Shown: one piece after another, positions 1 through 8,935 of the stretch
Numbering within the stretch: the stretch's first letter is position 1
How the letters are laid out: each line of letters begins with the position of its first letter
NCBI GenBank assembly: GCA_024958655.1
Contig: JANWUR010000016.1
Span: 1-64,000, forward strand
Direction of reading: 5' to 3'
DNA length: 64,000 nucleotides
DNA from: Cyanobium sp. FGCU6
GTDB taxonomy: Bacteria; Cyanobacteriota; Cyanobacteriia; PCC-6307; Cyanobiaceae
Program-made: the position numbers and the translations under genes
The notes under the pieces: model-generated
What the model was told of the DNA's origin: nothing
Database searches by the model: none
The model's input: only the letters and a program-made list of their open reading frames with translations

Positions 1-2
1 GG

Positions 3-77
3 TTTGTGAAGGGGGTTCATGAAGTTCCCTGGCGGACGGGGGTGGGGGCCGGGCTGGCCACCCCGGGCGTGAGTTGC
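3..77 (+). CDS. C-terminal end of an upstream gene (partial)
   Basis: One forward frame is open from the left edge to a TAG at 75-77 and encodes about 24 residues ending GLATPGVSC. The next gene follows closely, so this is probably the tail of a co-directional gene that starts outside the window. The tail is too short to identify a family. Confidence 0.35.
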
Positions 78-110
78 TAGGAGGTGATCTGCTCCGGGCA
101 GTTCCCGCCG

Positions 111-431
111 ATGGCCAGCCGCTTGCCGCTTCCCCTGCTCCTGCTTGCCACCGGGCTGCTGCTGGGCGGATGTCGCACCGAACCCAGCGCCGAAAGCCAG
201 CGGATCGACCAGCTGGAGTTCAAGATCCAGCAGCTCGAACAACGGCTCAACAAGGTGGCCGGTGAGCGGCGGGACGGGGCCGACCGAGCCGGCAAGCCAC
301 CGGCCGGTGTGATCAAGTCGCTGACGCTGCGCAGCGGCACCGAGGATGATCGTCTGCGCATCTACTGGGCCGATGGCACGAACACCGACCTCCCCTGCAC
401 CAGGGAACAGGCCACGCTGGTCTGTGGCTGA
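111..431 (+). CDS. small lipoprotein with coiled coil
   Basis: A 106-residue protein starting MASRLPLPLLLLATG, a clear signal peptide ending in the lipobox LLGGC, so it is predicted to be lipidated on the Cys near residue 20. A short heptad-rich stretch follows (QRIDQLEFKIQQLEQRL), suggesting oligomerisation, and then a small C-terminal domain with two Cys (LPCTREQATLVCG) that could form a disulfide. An in-frame GTG at 84 lies beside a perfect AGGAGG, but it would add nine non-hydrophobic residues, so ATG 111 is preferred. The end overlaps the next gene by 8 bases. No function recognised. Confidence 0.7.
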   Translation: MASRLPLPLLLLATGLLLGGCRTEPSAESQRIDQLEFKIQQLEQRLNKVAGERRDGADRAGKPPAGVIKSLTLRSGTEDDRLRIYWADGTNTDLPCTREQATLVCG

Positions 432-897
432 ATCCCTCCGTCCATGGGTCGTGCGGCACACGCGCGCGCTGGCCCAGGCACTCGTCCTCGGCGGCCTCCT
501 GGGGCTCCCCCTGCAGGCCACCGCCCAGCAGCCGCTGGAGCCTGGGTTGCCGTCCCCGACCGCGGCACCGGCCCCCGCCTCCTCCTTCGATCCGGTGATG
601 GCCGGCCTGCGCGCTGCCAACGTCGCCCGCATGCAGGCCGAACGCCTCAACGGCGGCCTCGGGGTGTATCGCACCCAGTCCTGCATGCACAGCAACCGCG
701 GAGCCGACTGCCTGATCCGCCGTGACGGGCAGGGCTATCTGTTCCGGTTCCTCGGCGGCCCCCCGGGCTGGCAGCAGCTCGGCCTGCCGGCCACGGTGGA
801 AACCGAGATCCTGATTTCCGCCGATGGCACCCGGGTCGAAAGGGTGATCTACAACGGCCCGCCACGCGCTGGCGCCGCGGGTGCGTCATACCAGTAG
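424..897 (+). CDS. exported hypothetical protein
   Basis: About 157 residues from a GTG that overlaps the end of the preceding lipoprotein gene. Residues 1-36 form a signal peptide (basic start, ALAQALVLGGLLGLPLQA, cleavage near ATAQ). The mature part has a Pro/Ala-rich linker and a small globular domain with Cys residues in YRTQSCMHS and GADCLIRR, compatible with one disulfide. Overlap with the lipoprotein suggests co-transcription and a shared envelope role. The frame is also open to an ATG at 346, but that start would bury the signal peptide. No family recognised. Confidence 0.65.
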   Translation: MAESLRPWVVRHTRALAQALVLGGLLGLPLQATAQQPLEPGLPSPTAAPAPASSFDPVMAGLRAANVARMQAERLNGGLGVYRTQSCMHSNRGADCLIRRDGQGYLFRFLGGPPGWQQLGLPATVETEILISADGTRVERVIYNGPPRAGAAGASYQ

Positions 898-912
898 CCG
901 TTGCAACCGGCG

Positions 913-2463
913 ATGCCAGACTGGCCCCTCATCGCAGGTGGTGTCCTGAAGAGCGACGCCCAGCGCACCCGGTTGAGCGGTGAACGCCTCGACCGCCTTG
1001 CCGGCTGGCTCGGGGCGCTCACGGTGATCGCCACCCTGGCCAACGGCTCCGGTTTCTTCCTGCGTCGGATCGGCCTGCTCGACAACAAGGCCTACCGCCG
1101 CGACCTGCTCACCTTCTGCACCCAACCGATCCAGGAGCTCTGGTTGCCGGCCAGCTGCCATTTCCGCAAGGTGCTGTCGCTGGAGCCGCTGCAGGTGCTC
1201 TCGCTCGACAGCAGAAGGCTGTATGAGATCACCGGCCCTGAACTGCTGCTGAAGCTGGCCAAATACGGGGTGCTCGCCGGTCTGATCGCGCTCTCTCTGC
1301 TCCTCATCCTGCGCCGGCAGGTGGCCGCCCCCCGCTGGGGGGCGTTGCTGCCGGCGGTCCCCCTGCTGATCTCAATCCTGGTCAGCCTGGGGATCACGGC
1401 CCGCCAGGCCGGAATCGCCGTGGCCATCGCCTCGCTGCTCTCGGTCGCCTGGGTTCCGCTGCTGGCCCTGGCCGGTTGGCTGACCACCCCCACAAGGCTG
1501 AATCGGCTGGCCAGCGCCATCGCCGCACTGATGCTGGTGCAGCTGCCCCTGGCCCTCGTGGAGGCGATGCGAGGGCTGCCCACTTCCTTCGGCAGCCTGA
1601 CCGCCACCCTTCACCCGCCGGATGCGGCGATCCCCAGCAGGCTTGCCCAGACCTTCATCCTGCCCAACAGCCTGGGCGTGTTCGCGGTGTGCGCCCTGGC
1701 GTTCTGCATCAGCTTCAGCCGTCACCGGCGCTGGCTGCCCTGGCTCTACCTGGCGAGCCTGCCTCCGATCCTGCTCGCCCGCTCCGCTGCTGGCAGCATC
1801 ACCCTGCTCGCCCTGGTCGCGCTGCCCAGCCTGGAACGCCTCCAGAACAGGTACCCCCTGCGCCGCCATCCCCTGCCCTGGGCGACAGGGTCGGCGGCCA
1901 TCGGCGGCCTGCTCGCCCTCGGACTGCCGCGCCTGCTCGGCCGCGCCGACCTGCTCCAGTCGCTGACCGGCCGACTTGGGCAGCTGGTCAGCGAACTGGA
2001 CACGGACCAGCCTCTCACCCTGCTGTTCGGGCAGGGGCTCGCTGCTGCCGGCAACCGGATCTCCGAGCTGCTGAGCAACGAAGGCCTCCTCCGCCCTCTG
2101 GTCGGGGGCCTGTGGCCCGCTGCACTCCCGCGCATCGGTCCCAGCGATTCGATGCTGGTGCTGCTGCTGGTGCAGGGAGGGATCCTGGCGGTGGCGGCCT
2201 TCTATGGCCTCCTTCTGCGGGCGATGGTGCAGGACCGCAGCAGCAGACCCTTCCTGCTGAGCGTGCTGCTGTGTTCCCTCACGCTGAATGTGACGGAGCT
2301 CTTCCCGGTCGATCTGCTGCTGGCCCTTGCGCTCTGCCGCAGCCTGCAGACCACAGGGGAACAGACCGGCAGCCAGCGCCTGAGCCAGCGGCTGAGGCGC
2401 TGGCTCAGGCGCCCCGCAACCCTGCCGCCAGCCTTACCAGCTCCCTGGCCCAGTCGGGGTTGA
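913..2463 (+). CDS. polytopic membrane protein, O-antigen ligase/polymerase-like
   Basis: About 516 residues with roughly ten hydrophobic segments and large polar loops. The organisation resembles Wzy/WaaL-type proteins: repeated TM helices, a long periplasmic loop around residues 330-420, and the GPSDSMLVLLLVQGG stretch near the C-terminal helices, typical of the ligase family. Members polymerise or ligate surface glycans at the outer face of the inner membrane. A TTG at 901 is an alternative start. The 3' end overlaps the convergent aspartoacylase gene by 59 bases. The enzymatic subclass cannot be decided from sequence alone. Confidence 0.55.
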   Translation: MPDWPLIAGGVLKSDAQRTRLSGERLDRLAGWLGALTVIATLANGSGFFLRRIGLLDNKAYRRDLLTFCTQPIQELWLPASCHFRKVLSLEPLQVLSLDSRRLYEITGPELLLKLAKYGVLAGLIALSLLLILRRQVAAPRWGALLPAVPLLISILVSLGITARQAGIAVAIASLLSVAWVPLLALAGWLTTPTRLNRLASAIAALMLVQLPLALVEAMRGLPTSFGSLTATLHPPDAAIPSRLAQTFILPNSLGVFAVCALAFCISFSRHRRWLPWLYLASLPPILLARSAAGSITLLALVALPSLERLQNRYPLRRHPLPWATGSAAIGGLLALGLPRLLGRADLLQSLTGRLGQLVSELDTDQPLTLLFGQGLAAAGNRISELLSNEGLLRPLVGGLWPAALPRIGPSDSMLVLLLVQGGILAVAAFYGLLLRAMVQDRSSRPFLLSVLLCSLTLNVTELFPVDLLLALALCRSLQTTGEQTGSQRLSQRLRRWLRRPATLPPALPAPWPSRG

Positions 2464-3364
2464 CCGGCCAGAGCTCCCGCCGGGTGAGGCTGAGGGCGAT
2501 GCCCTTCTCGCCGTAGGCGGCCTCGTTCACGAACACCGGCCAGACGGGCCCCGTCTCCCGATCGGGTGGGGGCGCATAGGCATGGGTGCGGCCGTCGTGG
2601 CCCAGGAAGAGGGGATCGCCCGGCGCGATCGGCTGCCAGTCGCGGTGCTGGCGCAGGGGGTGGAGCACGGCCGCGGGTGAGCCGTCGCCGTGGCGGGGCA
2701 GATCGAGGCTGCCGAGGTGGCGGTGCACCACCAGCCGCTCGGGCTGGGGCAGCTGGCCCCGGCGCGCCGCCGCCAGCAGGCTGAACAGGGCTTCCACCGC
2801 CAGCTGGGTGCTGCGGCAGATGGCGGCATTCACCACGCCCTGGGGCACCGGGCCCACCTCCACCACCAGACCGCAGGGCCAGCGCTCCACCAGATACCCC
2901 GTCTGGGAGGGGTCGGCCTCATGCAGGTAGATCGGCAGCCCCAGCTGCCGCTGCAGGGCCGCCGCCAGGGCCAGATCGGCGGGCCTGCGCCCATACATCA
3001 CCAGGCAATTGCCCATGGCGGCGGTGGTGCTGTGCAGATCGATCGCCACCAGACAGGGGCTGCGGCCGGCGGGTCCGTGCAGGGCCAGGAGCTCCCTGGC
3101 CCTGGCGATGTCCCGCTCGCAGCGTTCTGGATCCGCCAGCAGGACGGGATCGAAGCTGCGGTTCAGATCCCGATCGAGATAGCGGCGGTTTGCCGCGAGG
3201 GCGCCGGGATTGCCATCCACCAGGTGCACCGCCAGACCGGCGCGATCGAGGCGCTCGGGATGGCGGCGCCAGCCCTCCAGCAGCCAGGGTCCGTTGCGCT
3301 CGTTGCCGTGGGTGCCGGCCACCACCAGCACCGCTGGGTGTGCATCGGCGATCGGGGGAAGCAT
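2405..3364 (-). CDS. aspartoacylase / succinylglutamate desuccinylase family deacylase
   Basis: A 319-residue zinc amidohydrolase of the AspA/AstE family. The first zinc motif is GTHGNERNG (His19, Glu22), the Asn-Arg substrate motif is DLNRSF, and the third zinc ligand is the His in AIDLHSTTAAMGN. The C-terminal part has the conserved VEVGPVPQG stretch with the catalytic Glu. Family members remove the acyl group from N-acyl amino acids such as N-acetylaspartate; the substrate here is not determinable. The ATG at 3364 places the first zinc motif 19 residues in, as usual for the cyanobacterial version. It converges on the upstream membrane-protein gene with a 59-base overlap. Confidence 0.85.
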   Translation of the reverse strand: MLPPIADAHPAVLVVAGTHGNERNGPWLLEGWRRHPERLDRAGLAVHLVDGNPGALAANRRYLDRDLNRSFDPVLLADPERCERDIARARELLALHGPAGRSPCLVAIDLHSTTAAMGNCLVMYGRRPADLALAAALQRQLGLPIYLHEADPSQTGYLVERWPCGLVVEVGPVPQGVVNAAICRSTQLAVEALFSLLAAARRGQLPQPERLVVHRHLGSLDLPRHGDGSPAAVLHPLRQHRDWQPIAPGDPLFLGHDGRTHAYAPPPDRETGPVWPVFVNEAAYGEKGIALSLTRRELWPVNPDWARELVRLAAGLRGA

Positions 3365-3445
3365 GGCCCGCAGGCCTCCAGAGCAGCGGAGATCGTGCCA
3401 GCCTGGCCCAGCCGCGGCCAGAGTCGGAAGGTTGCGCCGCTGCCG

Positions 3446-4420
3446 ATGCTTCCCCCTCCCGTGCTCGTGCGCACCGCCCGCGGGCTGTGGCACTGGCAGT
3501 GGCGACGCCTGATGAGCGGCCTGGGGCCGGCCGACCCCGCCGGCCGCTATCGCCGCCCCGAGGCCGCCTTCGCCACCCTGCCGGAGCTGCCGGCCGATGC
3601 CGACCAACCCGGTGCCCATGTGCTGATCGTGGGGCGCAGCTGTCCCTGGGCCCATCGCGCCTGGCTGGTGTGGAGCCTGCGCCGGCTCGCCGGCAGCATC
3701 GACCTGCTGGTGGTGGAACCGGATCCGGCGGCCGGCCGCTGGCGCTTCCCGGAACCGTTCGAGGGCTGCACCATGCTCACCGACCTCTATGGCCGCAGCG
3801 ACGCCCCGCCCGGCACCCGCGCCTCCGTGCCGGTGCTGGTGTCCCGCGGGACGGGCCGCATCCTGGGCAACGAGAGCGCCCGGCTGATCGAGCTGCTCAA
3901 CCGCTGGCCCGCGCCGGCCGGCAGCCCCGACCTCGACCCTCCCGAACGTGCGGAAGCCTGCGCGGCCTGGCGACAGCGGCTGCAGGGAGCGGTGAACGAC
4001 GGGGTGTACCGCTGTGGCTTCGCCCGCCATCAGGCCGCCTACGACGAGGCCGTGGCCGATCTGTTCACCACCCTGGAGGCGGCCGAGGAGGAGCTGGAGC
4101 GACAGGAACGGCTGGGCAGCGGCTGGCTGAGCGGCGGCGAGGGCCCCGGCCTGGCCGACCTGGTGCTGTTTCCCACCCTGATCCGGCTGGAGATGGTCTA
4201 TGCCCCCCTGTTCGGCTGCAGCCGCCGGCCCCTCTGGCAGCTGCCGGCCCTGTGGCGCTGGCGCGCCCGCGTCTTCGGCCTCGAGGGCGTGGCGGCCACC
4301 TGCGACGCTGGGGCCTGGCGGCGCGACTACTTCGGCGCCCTCTTTCCCCTCCACCCCTCGGGCATCGTTCCGGCGGGTCCCGATCTGGCCACACTCGTAA
4401 CGAGTCCTCCCCCCCGATGA
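3446..4420 (+). CDS. glutathione S-transferase, glutathionyl-hydroquinone reductase (ECM4/YqjG) type
   Basis: A 324-residue protein with a thioredoxin-fold N-terminal domain carrying GRSCPWAHRAWL (Cys66). This is the CPWA signature of Xi-class GSTs that reduce glutathionyl-hydroquinones. A mostly helical GST C-terminal domain follows (about residues 180-290). The motif ASVPVLVSRGTGRILGNES matches the glutathione-binding SVPVL...NES pattern. Its stop overlaps the start of the next gene (ATGA at 4417-4420), so the two are probably co-translated. It is divergent from the aspartoacylase gene, with about 80 bases between starts. Confidence 0.85.
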   Translation: MLPPPVLVRTARGLWHWQWRRLMSGLGPADPAGRYRRPEAAFATLPELPADADQPGAHVLIVGRSCPWAHRAWLVWSLRRLAGSIDLLVVEPDPAAGRWRFPEPFEGCTMLTDLYGRSDAPPGTRASVPVLVSRGTGRILGNESARLIELLNRWPAPAGSPDLDPPERAEACAAWRQRLQGAVNDGVYRCGFARHQAAYDEAVADLFTTLEAAEEELERQERLGSGWLSGGEGPGLADLVLFPTLIRLEMVYAPLFGCSRRPLWQLPALWRWRARVFGLEGVAATCDAGAWRRDYFGALFPLHPSGIVPAGPDLATLVTSPPPR

Positions 4421-5118
4421 GCGACACCGCCGCCGACGCCGCCGTCAACACCCCTGCCACCAACGCCGTCGCCACCGATCCGGTCTTCGAAGGGATGTTC
4501 GGCACCTACACGATCACGGCCCGCGACCGGCGCGAGGTGCTGGGTTACCGGCTGGCCGTGGGCGCCGTGGCCCTCGGCCAGCTGGGCCTGCTGGCCCAGT
4601 GGTGGCGCCTCGGACCCTCCCTGGCCTGGCCCTGGCTGCTGCCGATGGCGGTGGGCCTGGGGCTGGCCCTGCGCTGGATCCACATCTATCTGCGCCCCCT
4701 GCACCGGGCGCTGCAGCTGTTCTGGCTGCTGGGCTGCCTCGGAACGGTGGTGCTGGCGGTCCGTGTGGGGCCGGGCCAGCTGCTGGCCAGCCTGGCGGCC
4801 GAACCGCTGTGGCTGCTGGCCGTGGGCCCCTTCTTCGCCGCGCTCACCGGCGTGGGCTTCAAGGAGTTCTTCTGCTTCCGCCGCCCCGAGGCGATCGGTG
4901 TGACGCTGCTGCTGCCCCTGGCGCTGCTGGGCAGGCTCACGGGCCTGCTCGACGGCACCGCCTGCTTCGCCCTGCTGCTGGCGGAGAGCGTGCTGCTGCT
5001 GGTGCTCACCCTGCGCAAGCTGCCGATGGAGGCCGCCGCCGATGTGGGCGACAAGAGCGTGTTCGACGAACTGGCCCGTCGGCGCCGGGCCGCTGCCACG
5101 GCCCCGCTGGCGCCATGA
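4417..5118 (+). CDS. DUF2301 integral membrane protein
   Basis: A 233-residue membrane protein with about six hydrophobic segments after a soluble N-terminal stretch containing VFEGMFGTYTITARDRREV, a conserved hallmark of cyanobacterial DUF2301 proteins. GFKEFFCFRRPEA lies in a middle loop. Function unknown. It overlaps both neighbours by ATGA (4417-4420 and 5115-5118), forming a GST / DUF2301 / ABC-F translationally coupled run. Confidence 0.8.
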   Translation: MSDTAADAAVNTPATNAVATDPVFEGMFGTYTITARDRREVLGYRLAVGAVALGQLGLLAQWWRLGPSLAWPWLLPMAVGLGLALRWIHIYLRPLHRALQLFWLLGCLGTVVLAVRVGPGQLLASLAAEPLWLLAVGPFFAALTGVGFKEFFCFRRPEAIGVTLLLPLALLGRLTGLLDGTACFALLLAESVLLLVLTLRKLPMEAAADVGDKSVFDELARRRRAAATAPLAP

Positions 5119-7049
5119 GCCTGATCTCCCTGGTGGGAGCGGGCAAGGACTTCGGCATCCGCACCCTGTTCAGCGACCTCGACCTGCACGTGGGCGATCG
5201 GGAGCGGCTGGGGCTGATCGGCCCGAACGGCGCCGGCAAGAGCACCCTGCTGAAGGCACTGGCCGGTGTGGAGCCGCTGGATCGGGGCGAGCGGCGCTGC
5301 TCGCCGCGGCTGGAGGTGGTGCTGCTGGATCAGGATCCCCAGCTCGATCCGGAGCGCACGGTGCTCGAGCACGTGTTCGCCGGCGGCGCCGAGCGCATGC
5401 AGCTGCTGCGGGCGCACGAAGACCTGAGCCACCAGCTGGCCGCCAACCCGGAAGACGCGGGCCTCCATGCCCGCCTCAGCGACCTGCACCGCCGCATGGA
5501 CGCGAGCGCTGCCTGGGATCTGGAGCGTCAATGCCACGAGGTGCTCGAACGGGTGGGCATCGGCGACGTGCACCGGCGGCTGGGGGAGCTGTCGGGGGGC
5601 AACCGGCGGCGGGTGGCCCTGGCCGCCACCCTGGTGGCCCAGCCGGAGGTGCTGCTGCTCGATGAGCCCACCAACCACCTCGACGCCGACGGGGTGGAAT
5701 GGCTGCAGACCTGGCTCGATCGCTACCCCGGCGCTCTGGTGCTGGTCACCCACGACCGCTACCTGCTGGATCGGGTGACGCGCCGGATCGTGGCGGTGGA
5801 GCGGGGCGAGGCGCGCCGCTACGAGGGCAACTACGCCACCTACCTGCAGCACCGTGCGGAGGAGGACGAACGCGAGCTCGCCAGCGCCGCCAAGTTCCGG
5901 GGCACGCTGCGGCGGGAACTGGCCTGGCTGCGCCAGGGCCCCAAGGCCCGCAGCACCAAACAGAAGGCCCGCCTGCAGCGCATCGCCGCGATGCAGGAGG
6001 GACCCGTGCGCCAGGCCCGGGGCACGCTCAGCCTGGCGAGCACCGCCCGCCGCATCGGCCGCCGGGCGATCTCCGCCGAGGGGCTGGGGGTGAATGCGGG
6101 CCCCGAGGGCGACGGACCGCCGCTGCTGCGGGACTTCACCGACGACTTCGGCCCCGAGGACCGGGTGGGGATCATCGGGCCGAACGGCGCCGGCAAATCC
6201 AGCCTGCTGGAGGTGATCGCCGGCCGGCGAGCGCCGGCGGAAGGCCAGCTGGAGCTGGGCGCCACCGTGAAGCTGGCCTATTTCGATCAGCACAGCGAGG
6301 TGCTGCTGGCCGGCCCCTCCGGCCGGGGGCTGGAGCGCAAGGTGATCGATGTGGTGAAGGAGGCCGCCAGCCTGGTGGAGGTGGACGGTCAGGAGCTCAG
6401 CGCTTCCCAGCTGCTGGAGCGCTTCCTGTTCCCGCCGGCCCAGCAGCACCAACCGGTGGCCAGGCTCTCGGGCGGCGAGCGGCGGCGGCTGCACCTCTGC
6501 CGCCTGCTGATCGAGGCCCCGAACGTGCTGCTGCTCGACGAACCCACCAACGATCTCGACGTCCACACCCTCAGCGTGCTGGAGGACTTCCTCGACGATT
6601 TCCGCGGCTGCGTGGTGGTGGTCTCCCACGACCGCTGGTTCCTCGATCGCACCGTCGACAGGCTGTTCCACTTCGAGGAGGGCCGGCTGCGGCGCTTCGA
6701 GGGCAACTACAGCAGCTATCTCGAACAGCGCGACGAAGCGGCGGCCGCAGCCCAGGCAGCGGCGGTGAGCGCCTCGGCGCCGCAGAGCAGCCCCCCGCCA
6801 GCACCGTCTCCACGGGCCGAAGCGACGGGTCCGAGGCGCCGCAGTTTCAAGGAAAGCCGCGAACTGGAGGCGCTCGAACGGGATCTGCCGGCCTGGGAGG
6901 AGCGGCGGCGGGAACTCGAGGCTCTTCTCGGCAGCGGCGGCGCCGACTACGACCGTCTCAGCGCCCTCACCCAAGAACTGGCCGAGCTGGTGGAGAGGAT
7001 CGGCGCCGCCGAGGAGCGCTGGCTAGCGCTCAGTGAGCTGGCCGGCTGA
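5115..7049 (+). CDS. ABC-F family ATPase (Uup-like)
   Basis: A 644-residue protein with two complete ABC domains and no membrane segments. Domain 1 has GPNGAGKST, LSGGNRRRVALA and LLLDEPTNHLD. Domain 2 has GPNGAGKSSLLE, LSGGERRRLHLC and LLLDEPTNDLD. The inter-domain linker (about residues 240-310) is basic and helical as in ribosome-binding ABC-F proteins. A Pro/Ala-rich stretch and a C-terminal coiled coil (residues 570-644) are typical of Uup. ABC-F proteins act on the ribosome or in genome maintenance; the exact subfamily is inferred. Its 3' end overlaps a convergent gene by 27 bases. Confidence 0.85.
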   Translation: MSLISLVGAGKDFGIRTLFSDLDLHVGDRERLGLIGPNGAGKSTLLKALAGVEPLDRGERRCSPRLEVVLLDQDPQLDPERTVLEHVFAGGAERMQLLRAHEDLSHQLAANPEDAGLHARLSDLHRRMDASAAWDLERQCHEVLERVGIGDVHRRLGELSGGNRRRVALAATLVAQPEVLLLDEPTNHLDADGVEWLQTWLDRYPGALVLVTHDRYLLDRVTRRIVAVERGEARRYEGNYATYLQHRAEEDERELASAAKFRGTLRRELAWLRQGPKARSTKQKARLQRIAAMQEGPVRQARGTLSLASTARRIGRRAISAEGLGVNAGPEGDGPPLLRDFTDDFGPEDRVGIIGPNGAGKSSLLEVIAGRRAPAEGQLELGATVKLAYFDQHSEVLLAGPSGRGLERKVIDVVKEAASLVEVDGQELSASQLLERFLFPPAQQHQPVARLSGGERRRLHLCRLLIEAPNVLLLDEPTNDLDVHTLSVLEDFLDDFRGCVVVVSHDRWFLDRTVDRLFHFEEGRLRRFEGNYSSYLEQRDEAAAAAQAAAVSASAPQSSPPPAPSPRAEATGPRRRSFKESRELEALERDLPAWEERRRELEALLGSGGADYDRLSALTQELAELVERIGAAEERWLALSELAG

Positions 7050-7526
7050 GCGGCGGCGGCGGAGGGGGTGGGGCAGACCACCCGCCTCGGCCGTGCCCAC
7101 CCCGCTGTCCCCCGCGGAACGGGGCGGCAGCCCGCACACCGGCCCGGCGGGCTCGGGCAGCAGCCAGGGCTGGCGCCGGGGCCGGGCCCCGCGCTCCTCG
7201 GCCTGCTTCATCACCGTGGGCTTGTAGTCGTCGGCGCTGCGGTGGGCGGCCATCTGATCCCCCATGCGGCGCAGATAAAGATCGCTGACCCACACCACCT
7301 GCGCGTGCTCGAAGGCCTCGCAGGCGGCCTGGGGCGAGCCGAAGCGCTGGCTCACGACACCGCTCGGGGCGCATTGCTTCCACTCGAGCACCTCATCGAA
7401 GCTCAGGCCACGGCGCCACTGGCGCTGCTCGGAGAGGTAGCAATGATCCTCGGGGCCATTGATCCAGTACAGACGGCCGTTCTCGTCGATGAAATGACGG
7501 CCGCGTTGCTGCCTGATCCTGGTCAT
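7023..7526 (-). CDS. conserved-looking hypothetical protein
   Basis: A 167-residue soluble protein. The N-terminal 110 residues look folded (ENGRLYWINGPEDHCYLSE, then FGSPQAACEAFEHAQVVWV), while the last 50 are Pro/Arg/Gly-rich and probably disordered. No signal peptide or membrane segment and no recognised family. It is single, convergent with the ABC-F gene and divergent from the cp12-like gene. Confidence 0.6.
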   Translation of the reverse strand: MTRIRQQRGRHFIDENGRLYWINGPEDHCYLSEQRQWRRGLSFDEVLEWKQCAPSGVVSQRFGSPQAACEAFEHAQVVWVSDLYLRRMGDQMAAHRSADDYKPTVMKQAEERGARPRRQPWLLPEPAGPVCGLPPRSAGDSGVGTAEAGGLPHPLRRRRSAGQLTER

Positions 7527-7678
7527 GGGCGGGTTCCCTCAGCTGCGCTGCCCCTGCTGGTAGCAGGAACGGCCATGGTGCGCCGCGATCAGCGGCAGCG
7601 CACATCCCCCTGCGGCCGCGCTCCCGGACTCCTTAAGGTGGGTTCGGTGATCTCCGGCCACGACGAGCCGGTTTCCGC

Positions 7679-7897
7679 ATGAAAACCATCGACGAGCACA
7701 TCGAGAAAGACAGGGCCGAGATCGAGGCGGCCCGTGCCGCCGGTGATTCAGGCAAGGTGCGCCACCTCGAGGAGGAGCTCAAGGGACTCGAGGAGTACAA
7801 GGATCACCATCCCGAGGACAGCCACGATCCCACCGCCCTCGAGGTGTACTGCGATCTGAACCCGGAAGCCCCCGAGTGCCGGGTCTACGACGACTGA
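7679..7897 (+). CDS. CP12-type Calvin-cycle regulatory protein (variant)
   Basis: A 72-residue acidic protein whose last 23 residues, [17 protein letters not shown], are the classic CP12 C-terminus. In CP12 this Cys-pair loop inserts into the GAPDH active site and, with phosphoribulokinase, forms the redox-controlled dark complex. The N-terminal half is helical and highly charged ([20 protein letters not shown]) and lacks the N-terminal Cys pair and a clear AWD_VEEL core. It is therefore a variant with only the C-terminal Cys pair. Its end overlaps the convergent obgE by 13 bases. Confidence 0.8.
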   Translation: MKTIDEHIEKDRAEIEAARAAGDSGKVRHLEEELKGLEEYKDHHPEDSHDPTALEVYCDLNPEAPECRVYDD

Positions 7898-8898
7898 TCG
7901 ATTCCCAGCTGCCTCCAGACGGCCGCCAGGAGGGTGTCGAGCCCCCGGGCGGCCACTGCCGAGATCGTGAGGGGCTGCTCAAGGCCATTGCTGCTGCAAT
8001 GGGAAGCCACCCGTGACTGCACGGCCTGCAGGCTCGCATCGTCGAGCAGTTCCGATTTGGTCAGCACCACCAGCCGCGGCCGGTCGCCCAATCCATGGCC
8101 GTAGGCGGCGAGCTCCGCTTCCACCACGCCCAGATCGGCAAGGGGATCTTCTGTGGAGGCATCTACCAGGTGCACCAGCAGGCGGGTGCGCTCGATGTGG
8201 CGGAGGAAGTCGTGACCAAGGCCCGCCCCCTGGGCGGCGCCGGCAATCAGCCCGGGGATGTCGGCGAACACCGTGCCGTCGCCGCTGGGGCGGCGCACCA
8301 CACCAAGATTCGGCACCAGGGTGGTGAAGGGGTAGTCGGCGATTTTGGGTCGGGCCGCCGAGAGCACCGCGATCAGGGTGCTCTTGCCGGCGTTGGGCAG
8401 GCCGATGATCCCCACCTCGGCGAGCAGCTTGAGCTCGAGGTGCAGAGTCCATTCCTCACCGTCGCGGCCCTCGGTGCACTTCTCCGGTGCCCGGTTGCGG
8501 TTGCTGAGGTAGTGGGCATTACCGAGGCCGCCGCGGCCACCGGCCGCCACGAGCAACTCCTGGCCGGCTTCGGTGAGATCGCCGAGCAGGATGCCGGTGC
8601 GGGCATCGCGCACCTCGGTGCCGCAGGGAACCTTGATCACCAGGTGCGCGCCGCTGGCGCCGGTGCAGCGGTTGGGTCCACCCCGCACGCCGTCGATGGC
8701 GGCGAACAGCCGCTTGTATTTGAAGTCGAGCAGGGTCTGGAGGTTGGCGTCAGCCTGCAGCAGCACGTCGCCGCCGCGGCCGCCGTCGCCGCCGGAGGGC
8801 CCACCCGCGGGCACATACTTCTCGCGCCGGAAGGCGACGATCCCGTCGCCGCCGCGTCCCGCCCGCACCGCGATGCGGGCCTGATCGATGAACTGCAT
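7885..8898 (-). CDS. obgE: GTPase Obg/CgtA
   Basis: A 337-residue ribosome-assembly GTPase. Residues 1-158 form the glycine-rich Obg domain (starting [11 protein letters not shown], with [19 protein letters not shown]). The G domain follows with G1 GLPNAGKST, the switch region [12 protein letters not shown] and G3 DIPGLIAGA. The G4 position reads LTKSELL instead of the usual NKxD. No extra C-terminal OCT domain is present. ATG 8898 gives the canonical N-terminus. It is divergent from the MalK-type gene. Confidence 0.95.
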   Translation of the reverse strand: MQFIDQARIAVRAGRGGDGIVAFRREKYVPAGGPSGGDGGRGGDVLLQADANLQTLLDFKYKRLFAAIDGVRGGPNRCTGASGAHLVIKVPCGTEVRDARTGILLGDLTEAGQELLVAAGGRGGLGNAHYLSNRNRAPEKCTEGRDGEEWTLHLELKLLAEVGIIGLPNAGKSTLIAVLSAARPKIADYPFTTLVPNLGVVRRPSGDGTVFADIPGLIAGAAQGAGLGHDFLRHIERTRLLVHLVDASTEDPLADLGVVEAELAAYGHGLGDRPRLVVLTKSELLDDASLQAVQSRVASHCSSNGLEQPLTISAVAARGLDTLLAAVWRQLGIDQSS

Positions 8899-8935
8899 TG
8901 GGGCAACCCTAGGATCCCCCGGTCGCGCGGGCGGT

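Noticed and set aside
346-423. ATG 346 as start of the exported protein
   Set aside because: It would put 26 non-hydrophobic residues before the signal peptide and overlap the lipoprotein gene by 86 bases.
4686-6974. 762-codon open frame antisense to the ABC-F gene
   Set aside because: Same cause; both ABC domains are on the other strand with all motifs.
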